From OMOG01 sp041485845 (GTDB taxonomy: Bacteria > Acidobacteriota > Terriglobia > Bryobacterales > Bryobacteraceae): a stretch of 5,252 nucleotides of DNA. The translations under genes were made by a program, and so were the position numbers. The stretch covers positions 1-5,252 of the forward strand of contig JBGPKH010000637.1 of the NCBI GenBank assembly GCA_041485845.1. The letters run 5' to 3'. Shown in pieces: positions 1 to 5,252 of this stretch (the first letter of the stretch is position 1; the number at the start of each line of letters is the position of its first letter). The notes below the pieces were generated by a model. That model did no database searches, was not told where the DNA came from, and worked only from the letters and a program-made list of their open reading frames with translations.

Positions 1-2381
1 AAGACCAGCGCGCCGGACGCAGAGTAGGTCGCTGCGTCCCCGGATCCGACACCGTATAGCAGACCCGAGAGCGCCCGCATCAGAACAAAAGCGCCCGCGC
101 AACCGGCGGCGAGGCCGAGCACGACGGGAGTAAGCGCCTGGCGGAGCACCAGGGCGCCGACGTCGCGGCCCTGGGCGCCGAGGGCCAGACGGATTCCGAT
201 CTCCCGGTAGCGCTGATTCACCGAATATGAGAGCGTGCCGTAGATGCCCAGGGCGGCCAACAGCACCGCAATACCGGCAAAGCTGGTGAGCAGCAGCATC
301 TGGAAGCGGCGTTGCGCGGTGGAAGCAGCGACAATCTCGCTCATGCGTCGAATGGACGGGACCGGCAGATTCGCATCCACCTGCCAGACGGCCCGGCGGA
401 TCGCCGGAGCCACGGAATTCACCGGCAGCTTCGTGCGAATGACGAACGAAAGATCCACGCCAAGGTTGCCGGCCGGCGACAGGTAGACCATCGAAGGAGC
501 TGGGTCTTGCAGTTCCCCGTGCCGGACATCGGCCACGACTCCCGCTACGCGCCAGATTCTCGGATGCGACAGCGGCGGGTCATCGAGAGTGAACTCCTGA
601 CCGGTCGCGTCGCGATCGGGCCACAGGCGCCGGGCGAGGCTTTCGCTCACCACGGCAGTCCATAAATCGGCGTCGGCGTCGGAATAGAGCCGTCCGGAGC
701 GGAGCGGAATGCCCGCCGCACGGAAATAGCCGGGCGTCGCGAAACGGATTAGCGCGTCCGAGACATTCCCGTAATCCGGCGCGACCGGCACGTTCGGCAG
801 AAAGGCCGGGTGTTCATATTGCACGCCGGAAAGCGGAAGCCAGCTCACGGCGCCGGCCGCGGAAACGCCCGGAATGGCGGCGAGCCGCTCCTCGATCGCC
901 TGATACGTGGCATCGCTGCGCGCGGCTTTCCGCGCCTGCTCCCGCCGCTGGATTATTTCATCGCTGCCTGCAGAGTAGCGGGCGCCGTGGAGGGGCACCT
1001 CGGCAGTGAGGACGTTTTCGGTTTCGAAGCCGCGATCGATGCGCAGGATTTTCGCGAAGCTCCGCAACAGCAGGCCCGAGCCGATCAGCAGCATGGTACA
1101 CAGCGCCACTTGCGCGGCGATGAGCCAGCGGCGGAGCGCGCCGGAACCTCGCGTCTCCGTGGCCCCGCGCTGGCTCTGCCCAAGGGCTTCCTGCGGGTCG
1201 GCTTTAGAGAATCGCCAGGCCGGCAATGCGGCGAAGAGCAGGGCGCACAGGATGGTCACGGCGAGGCAAAAGACAAGCGCGCGCGCTTCCACGGAGATCG
1301 CATCCCGGTGCGGCAGCTCCTGCGGGAGTTGCGTGAGAATGGCGGCGAGGATCCAGGGGGCGCCAAGCACCCCGGCGACGCCTCCGAGCATCGATAATCC
1401 CAGGCCCTCTGAGAACAGTTGGCGTAGGATCTGCCCGCGGCGGGCGCCCAGCGCGGCGCGCACGGCGATCTCTTTGCGGCGGGTAAGCCCGCGGCTGAGC
1501 AGAAGATTCGCCAGGTTGGCGCAGGCGATCAGCAGCACCAGGCCAACCGCCGCCATCAACAGGCTGAGCCCGCGCTCGACCCGTGCCGTCAGATCAGTCC
1601 GCAGGCGGGCCACCTGGGCCTTGCTCAACAGCTTAACCGAGGCAAGAATCGCATCGAGCTCGGCGCGGGCCTGCTCCATGGTCACACCGGGCTTGAGACG
1701 CGCCACGTACCAAAACCTGTTCGTTTCATCGGGTCCGATGTCTGCGGGCAAAAGTACGTCGAAGTGCGACGCGTGTTCGGTCTGGAGGTCAACGGGGAGC
1801 TCGAATCCGTCTGACATCACGCCGATCGCGTTGTACGGCTCTCCGTTAAGCTGGATCTTACGTCCCAGGATGGCGGGATCGGCGCCGAAGCGGCGGCGCC
1901 AGAATCCATGGCTGAGGATCGCGAGACGCGGCCCTCGATAGACATCCTCATTCGCGGCGAACGGCCGTCCCAGCGCGGGCCGCACCCCCAAAGTGGGGAA
2001 GAGCGATGCGGAGACGTGGGCGCTGAGAAGACGTTCCGGCTCGCCGGCTCCCGTGAGGTTGACGGTGCTCGGGCGCAGTACGGCGATGCTTTCCAGCATG
2101 GTGGCGTGGTCGCGCCAGGCGTCGCAGCAACGGGGCGACAGGGGCCCAATGGTGGTGGCAGCGATGCCCAAATCGACGAGGTCCCAATTCTTCACCGAGA
2201 CGCCAGTTTTACCCAGGCTGACCAGCCGGTCCGGTTCGCGGTAAGCCAGCGGCTTGAGCAGGACTCCGTCGATGACGGAGAACATCGCGGTGTTGGCTCC
2301 GATTCCCAGCGCCAGCGTCAGGACGGCTGTGGCTGTAAAACCTGGATCACGAGTTAACGAACGCCAGGTAGACCGCAGCAT
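1..2381 (-). CDS. ADOP-type (acidobacterial duplicated orphan permease) MacB/FtsX-like ABC permease, C-terminus cut by window edge
   Basis: The reverse strand reads without a stop for 793 codons from ATG 2379-2381 to the window edge. It has the duplicated MacB/FtsX layout: N-terminal membrane segment about residues 15-42 (core LTLALGIGANTAMFSV), periplasmic core about 43-273 (LSHGFWRRRFGADPAILG, then LNGEPYNAIGVMSDGFELP), first FtsX block with membrane segments about 274-297, 322-340 and 366-388 and the motif KEIAVRAALGARRGQ, a second TM start at 419-438, a second periplasmic core, then a second FtsX block from 694 (REIGIRLALGAQ, about 725-736). By comparison with the family only about 30 residues are missing. 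The family is known to be paralogous in Acidobacteria and usually lacks an adjacent ATPase; none is visible here. The start is fixed by an in-frame TAG at 2400-2402; the nearest GGAG (2397-2400) is 15 nt away, farther than ideal. The substrate is unknown; macrolide or peptide export by analogy with MacB is only inference. Confidence 0.93.
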   Translation of the reverse strand, partial: MLRSTWRSLTRDPGFTATAVLTLALGIGANTAMFSVIDGVLLKPLAYREPDRLVSLGKTGVSVKNWDLVDLGIAATTIGPLSPRCCDAWRDHATMLESIAVLRPSTVNLTGAGEPERLLSAHVSASLFPTLGVRPALGRPFAANEDVYRGPRLAILSHGFWRRRFGADPAILGRKIQLNGEPYNAIGVMSDGFELPVDLQTEHASHFDVLLPADIGPDETNRFWYVARLKPGVTMEQARAELDAILASVKLLSKAQVARLRTDLTARVERGLSLLMAAVGLVLLIACANLANLLLSRGLTRRKEIAVRAALGARRGQILRQLFSEGLGLSMLGGVAGVLGAPWILAAILTQLPQELPHRDAISVEARALVFCLAVTILCALLFAALPAWRFSKADPQEALGQSQRGATETRGSGALRRWLIAAQVALCTMLLIGSGLLLRSFAKILRIDRGFETENVLTAEVPLHGARYSAGSDEIIQRREQARKAARSDATYQAIEERLAAIPGVSAAGAVSWLPLSGVQYEHPAFLPNVPVAPDYGNVSDALIRFATPGYFRAAGIPLRSGRLYSDADADLWTAVVSESLARRLWPDRDATGQEFTLDDPPLSHPRIWRVAGVVADVRHGELQDPAPSMVYLSPAGNLGVDLSFVIRTKLPVNSVAPAIRRAVWQVDANLPVPSIRRMSEIVAASTAQRRFQMLLLTSFAGIAVLLAALGIYGTLSYSVNQRYREIGIRLALGAQGRDVGALVLRQALTPVVLGLAAGCAGAFVLMRALSGLLYGVGSGDAATYSASGALV

Positions 2382-2736
2382 ATTCCGGGTTTCGCACTCC
2401 TAATGCCAAAGTTAAGTCTTTGTGCTGAAACGGCCACTTCTGACCCCATTGTCCGATTCTGGGATTGCGCGTCGCGGATGTGGTCAGCTTGGGAGATCCC
2501 TTTCGTCAGGTAGAACGGAAGCGGTCTGTGCCGGGGCTGAGCGGCACAGCGAATCCCCAACTTGCGATTGCCCATGAACTGGAGGCCGAACTCGGCGCCC
2601 ATTCGCCGGCGACAGGTGTTCATCGTCCAAGAAGGAGAAGTTGGCAACATCAACCAAGAATCACCCCTGACTTTCAGCTACGAGCGGGACACGCTCCTAG
2701 CCTCGGGCGAACGGCGACAGGCTGCCATGGGATGGC
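2382..2736. other. Gene-free stretch with possible mobile-element debris
   Basis: No frame on either strand gives a protein I recognise. Short open frames exist on both strands (for example plus 2465-2806 and minus 2354-2653) but they overlap each other, lack convincing ribosome sites and run into neighbouring features. The stretch holds a GC-rich hairpin at 2526-2549 and a GGCCACTTCTGACCCC motif near 2432-2447 that resembles the ends of IS21-type elements from memory. It lies upstream of the permease start, so that gene's promoter must be here, but I see no clear -35/-10 pair. Confidence 0.5.
2526..2549. repeat. Perfect 8-bp inverted repeat (hairpin)
   Basis: CTGTGCCG at 2526-2533 is the exact reverse complement of CGGCACAG at 2542-2549, with an 8-nt loop. 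There is no T-tract on either side, so it is not a standard intrinsic terminator. It may be a leftover of a mobile element or a former operator; the role is unknown. Confidence 0.5.
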
Positions 2737-3149
2737 GCGGACATGCTGGTCATCTCGACAGGTGGTACACGGCGCGAGCGCTGCACGCCAACAGCAGCCG
2801 TCGTGACGGCCCTTTCGTCCCCGTGGATTGTGCGGCTCTGCCTTCCAATCTGCTGGAAAGCGAGCTGTTGGGACACGAGAAGGGCGCCTTCACCGGAGCG
2901 CACCAGGCCAAGCGAGGCCTGTTGGAACAGGCGCACGGTGGAACCCTGTTTCTCGATGAGATCGGCGAACTGAGTCTCGAATTGCAGGCCAAGCTGTTGC
3001 GCACCTTACAGGAGCGCGCTTTCCGTCACGTCGGAGGAGATCGCATCATAAACGTCGACATCCTTATCATTTCTTCCACGAATCGCGATCTGAACCTGCA
3101 GATCCAGCGGGAAAAATTCCGCCGGGATTTGCTTTTTCGATTGAATATA
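2737..3149 (+). pseudogene. Fragment of a sigma-54-dependent activator (AAA+ domain), both ends lost and Walker A destroyed
   Basis: From 2769 the frame reads TARALHANS and continues through the diagnostic sigma-54 interaction loop GAFTGA (2883-2900), Walker B GGTLFLDE (2937-2960), a LLRTLQE helix and the FRRDLLFRLN arginine-finger region (3117-3146). In intact activators (NtrC-like family) this domain hydrolyses ATP to open sigma-54 promoter complexes. Here the expected GESGTGKELV Walker A is missing: residues DMLVIS lie in another frame (2740-2757), and only 14 nt separate them from the ARALH segment where about 30 are expected, so roughly 16 nt are lost and the frame shifts. Receiver or sensor domain, the rest of the AAA+ domain and the DNA-binding helix-turn-helix are absent. 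The frame then runs into unrelated sequence and stops at 3180-3182. A working ATPase is excluded. An open frame from TTG 2562 covers it but its first 69 or so codons do not resemble any domain I know. Confidence 0.88.
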
Positions 3150-3159
3150 CAAAAGCCAG

Positions 3160-3488
3160 CAGGCTGCCAAACAGCTTGGTGAAAGTTTCCAGCGGTCCTC
3201 TCCCGGAGGTTTGGTCGCAACTGATCATCGGACAGGGGGCCGGTGGAAAGTTCAGTGCCTCGATCCCTGCCAATCTGGCGGAAGGATGCGGCCGGAACGG
3301 CGACGCCGAGTTCGCCCGCTTCTGTTCCATCGCCATGGGGTCGGCGAGCGAGTTGGAGTAATCACCTGCTGCTAGCGAGAGATCTGAAACCGATCAAGCC
3401 CAAGGACCACGAGGAACTGGCCCAGCACGTCACCGAATGGAAACGCATGCTCGCGGGTCTCCTGCAAAGGCTGAAGGCTGATCGCTGA
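3160..3488 (+). pseudogene. Frameshifted four-helix-bundle protein (S23/IVP family)
   Basis: The S23-type signature SIPANLAEGCGR starts at 3260, followed by DAEFARFCSIAMGSASELE. The frame then meets TAA at 3359-3361. One extra base in the TAAT at 3359-3362 explains this: dropping it restores the family's ELEYHLLLARDL join, and the shifted frame continues through HVTEWKRMLAGLLQRLKAD to TGA 3486-3488, the normal family end. The N-terminal part is also worn: QAAKQL (3160-3177), resembling the usual first helix, is in a third frame, and the FGLTSQLRR-like stretch is barely recognisable at about 3207-3240. The start codon is lost. Members are small, about 115-130 residues, found inside 23S rRNA intervening sequences or alone; biochemical function is not established. 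It abuts the sigma-54 fragment with no spacer. Confidence 0.87.
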
Positions 3489-3539
3489 AAGCTCCGGTCC
3501 TCAAGATTTCAAGTATCCTTGGCTATTGTTAGTCTGACG

Positions 3540-4985
3540 TTACAACCCCGCTTTCTTCCACAACTCGTCCACTCGCCGCTTAACCTCCGGCGCCATCTCG
3601 ATCACCCCGGGCCACGGGCGGGTGAATCCTTCGCCGGGCCATTTGCGCGTGGCGTCGATACCCATCTTGGAACCGTAGTTCGGCAGACGGCTGGAGTGGT
3701 CCAGCGAATCCACCGGACCCAGGACGAACTGGATATCGCGCTCGGGATCGATGTTGTTGAGCGCTTTCCACGTCACCTCGCGGTAGTTCTGCACGTCCAC
3801 ATCTTCGTCCACCACCACGATCACCTTGGAAAACATCGCCTGGCCGGCGCCCCAGATGGAATGCATCACCTTGCGCGCGTGGCCGGGGTACGATTTGCGC
3901 ATCGACACCAGGATCAGGTTGTGAAAAATGCCCTCGGGGGGCATCGCGATGTCGCGGACCTCCGGCAGTTGCAGGCGCATCAGCGGAAGGAAAATGCGCT
4001 CGATCGCCTTGCCCATGTAATAGTCCTCCATGGGCGGCGGCCCGACGATGGTCGTCGCGTAGATCGGATTCTCGCACTGCGTCACGCACGTTACGTGGAA
4101 CACGGGGTACTCGTCGGCGAGCGAGTAGAAGCCCGTGTGATCGCCGAAGGGCCCTTCGGTGCGCAGTTCGCCCACTTCGACGTACCCTTCGAGCACGATC
4201 TCGGCGTTGGCCGGCACCTCCAGGTCCGCAGTCCGGCACTTCACCATTTCGACGTGACTCTGCCGCAGAAAGCCGGCGATCATCATCTCGTCGAGATCCG
4301 GCGGCAGCGGCAGGATCGCCGAGTACATGGTGGCCGGGTCGGCGCCGATCGCCACTGCGACGTCCATGCGCTTGCGGCCGTGGTGTTGCGTGCGCCGATA
4401 GTGCTCGGCGCCTTGCTTGTGGGTCTGCCAGTGCATGCCGGCGGTGCGCTCGTCGAACACCTGCATGCGATACATGCCGCAGTTGCGTTTGCCGGTGTCC
4501 GGGTTCTTCGAAAAGACCAGCGGCAGCGTGATGAAGCGGCCGCCGTCTTCCGGCCAGCATTGCAGGATGGGGTAATCCAGCAGCGAAAAGCGGTCCGCGC
4601 GGACCACCTCCTGGCACGCGCCCTGCGACACGATCTTGGGAAAGAAGGCGCCCATCTCGGCCAGCTTCGGCAGCATCTTGAGCTTGCCGATGATGCCTTC
4701 GGGCACGCGCATTTCCAGGAACTCCACGATGCGCTGCGCGACTTCCTCCACCGACGCCACTTCGAGCGCGATCTCCATCTTGCGCATGGAGGCGAACGCG
4801 TTGATGAGCACCGGGACGTTGGAGCCTTTGGGATTCTCGAACAGCAGCGCGGGCCCGCCCTGTTTTACGGCGCGGTCGGCGAATTCGGCGATCTCCAGAA
4901 CGGGATCGACTTCGACGCTGATACGCTTCAGCTCCTGGCTTTCTTCCAGCGCGCGGATGAACTCGCGCAGGTCGCGATAGGCCAT
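3540..4985 (-). CDS. ubiD: UbiD-family prFMN-dependent decarboxylase
   Basis: A complete 481-residue protein, close to the usual UbiD length, beginning MAYRDLREFIRALEESQELK and ending at TAA 3540-3542. UbiD enzymes reversibly decarboxylate aromatic or unsaturated acids, classically 4-hydroxy-3-polyprenylbenzoate in quinone biosynthesis, using prenylated FMN made by UbiX. Visible family elements are NCGMYRMQ (168-175), HWQTHKQGAEHYR (185-197), the LPLPPDLDE segment ending at E233 and EGPFGDHTGF (277-286). By analogy with characterised members, N168, H185 and E233 fit the metal/cofactor site, and R173, E277 and D282 fit the acid/base triad. It has no signal peptide or membrane segment, so is cytoplasmic. 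AGGA 4989-4992 lies only 3 nt before the ATG, a weak, close ribosome site. It stands alone, with no UbiX or other quinone gene beside it, so the exact substrate (menaquinone or futalosine route precursor, or an unrelated aromatic acid) is undecided. Confidence 0.95.
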   Translation of the reverse strand: MAYRDLREFIRALEESQELKRISVEVDPVLEIAEFADRAVKQGGPALLFENPKGSNVPVLINAFASMRKMEIALEVASVEEVAQRIVEFLEMRVPEGIIGKLKMLPKLAEMGAFFPKIVSQGACQEVVRADRFSLLDYPILQCWPEDGGRFITLPLVFSKNPDTGKRNCGMYRMQVFDERTAGMHWQTHKQGAEHYRRTQHHGRKRMDVAVAIGADPATMYSAILPLPPDLDEMMIAGFLRQSHVEMVKCRTADLEVPANAEIVLEGYVEVGELRTEGPFGDHTGFYSLADEYPVFHVTCVTQCENPIYATTIVGPPPMEDYYMGKAIERIFLPLMRLQLPEVRDIAMPPEGIFHNLILVSMRKSYPGHARKVMHSIWGAGQAMFSKVIVVVDEDVDVQNYREVTWKALNNIDPERDIQFVLGPVDSLDHSSRLPNYGSKMGIDATRKWPGEGFTRPWPGVIEMAPEVKRRVDELWKKAGL

Positions 4986-5180
4986 AAGTCCTGATTCTAG
5001 CGTGGAAACGTATCTGATTGATTCTTATTGAAACGACAGTACGTTAGGCGTGCCGTTTAGGGCGGTTTTTGCGCGAATCCTCCAAACGTTGTCCAATCGG
5101 AAGCCAACCACCAACCAAGCTCGCATCGCCGGCAGGCGGCCACACCTTTCCCGAGGAACTCGCCTGAGGAGGCGCGACAA
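4986..5180. promoter_or_regulatory. Divergent intergenic region between the ubiD-like gene and the last gene
   Basis: The two flanking genes point away from each other, so both promoters should lie here. On the minus strand TAGAAT (4994-4999) resembles a -10 box but has no good -35 partner and sits very close to the ubiD start. On the plus strand TTGAAA (5028-5033) resembles a -35 box without a matching -10. The assignment rests on gene orientation rather than on clear motifs. Confidence 0.4.
5161..5174 (+). promoter_or_regulatory. Strong Shine-Dalgarno within a small perfect hairpin
   Basis: GAGGAGG at 5166-5172 is a near-ideal ribosome binding site 8 nt before the ATG at 5181. It sits in the loop and 3' arm of CGCCT-GAGG-AGGCG (stem 5161-5165 with 5170-5174, 4-nt loop). 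The site decides the start of the downstream gene. Whether the short stem actually hides it in the mRNA is inference. Confidence 0.6.
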
Positions 5181-5252
5181 ATGTCAAAACTCAACGATGC
5201 AGCGATCCGGCAGGACGGTGCGGGACTGGGCCTGCTCATAAGCGCACGATTC
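5181..5252 (+). CDS. Unrecognised gene, 5' end only (24 codons)
   Basis: ATG 5181-5183 follows a strong GAGGAGG ribosome site at 8-nt spacing and opens a frame that runs to the window edge: MSKLNDAAIRQDGAGLGLLI, then SARF. Too little is present to assign a family. No cleavable signal peptide is evident: the first ten residues are polar, followed by a short glycine/leucine-rich hydrophobic patch (GAGLGLLI). A competing frame from 5050 covers the same bases but lacks a ribosome site and has arginine-rich, shadow-like composition. The gene is divergent from the ubiD-like gene and might share its control region, but no functional link can be argued. Confidence 0.65.
   Translation, partial: MSKLNDAAIRQDGAGLGLLISARF

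Noticed and set aside
810..1941. Long plus-strand frames at 810-1397 and 1006-1941
   Set aside because: They are antisense to the intact permease, have low-complexity arginine/serine-rich composition and no ribosome sites.
1817..2187. Minus-strand frames at 1817-2149 and 1948-2187
   Set aside because: They are alternative frames of the permease; the frame from 2381 has clear MacB/FtsX motifs throughout.
3468..3492. Short GCTGA direct repeats at the end of the S23 pseudogene
   Set aside because: There are only three imperfect copies of five bases, partly coding; no support for a repeat element or CRISPR.
3489..3539. Possible terminator after the ubiD-like gene
   Set aside because: Only a 4-bp CAAG/CTTG pairing is present with no T-tract, too weak to call.
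3580..4617. A 345-codon minus-strand frame within ubiD
   Set aside because: It is a +1/-1 frame shadow with Arg/Gly/Pro-rich composition and no recognisable domain.
3519..4994. A 491-codon open frame antisense to the ubiD-like gene
   Set aside because: It mirrors the ubiD gene almost exactly, is very rich in His, Arg and Ala, and shows no family motif. It is a GC-driven shadow, while the minus-strand product has clear UbiD motifs.
5050..5241. A 63-codon plus-strand frame over the start of the last gene
   Set aside because: It has no ribosome binding site and arginine-rich shadow composition; the 5181 start has an excellent site in another frame.

Overview
The window looks like accessory-flanked chromosome from a GC-rich soil bacterium, most likely an acidobacterium of the Solibacter/Bryobacter type. 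The evidence is an orphan 'ADOP' type duplicated ABC permease, a family described as expanded in Acidobacteria, and a UbiD-family decarboxylase with family-typical sequence. The taxonomic placement is inference from gene families only.

Layout. (1) Positions 1-2381, minus strand: a large MacB/FtsX-like ADOP permease, intact for 793 codons and cut by the window edge just before its expected C-terminus. (2) About 2382-2736: no intact gene; a short hairpin and a motif that weakly resembles an IS21-type terminal repeat. (3) 2737-3149, plus strand: a decayed fragment of a sigma-54 activator AAA+ domain that keeps the GAFTGA loop and Walker B but has a wrecked Walker A and no C-terminal half. (4) 3160-3488, plus strand: a frameshifted four-helix-bundle (S23/IVP family) pseudogene butted directly onto the sigma-54 fragment. 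(5) 3540-4985, minus strand: a complete ubiD-like gene with metal, prFMN and acid/base residues in place. (6) About 4986-5180: divergent intergenic region. (7) 5181 to the end, plus strand: the first 24 codons of an unrecognised gene with a very strong Shine-Dalgarno.

Functionally, the two intact genes appear unrelated: one is an inner-membrane permease without a visible ATPase partner, the other a cytoplasmic quinone-type or aromatic-acid decarboxylase. Between them lies a roughly 1.1 kb graveyard of gene fragments, which suggests repeated insertion and deletion at this spot. I see no CRISPR array, RNA gene or coherent new multi-gene system. The most notable points are the sigma-54/S23 fossil junction, which leaves a misleading 206-codon open frame, and the hairpin overlapping the ribosome binding site of the last gene.
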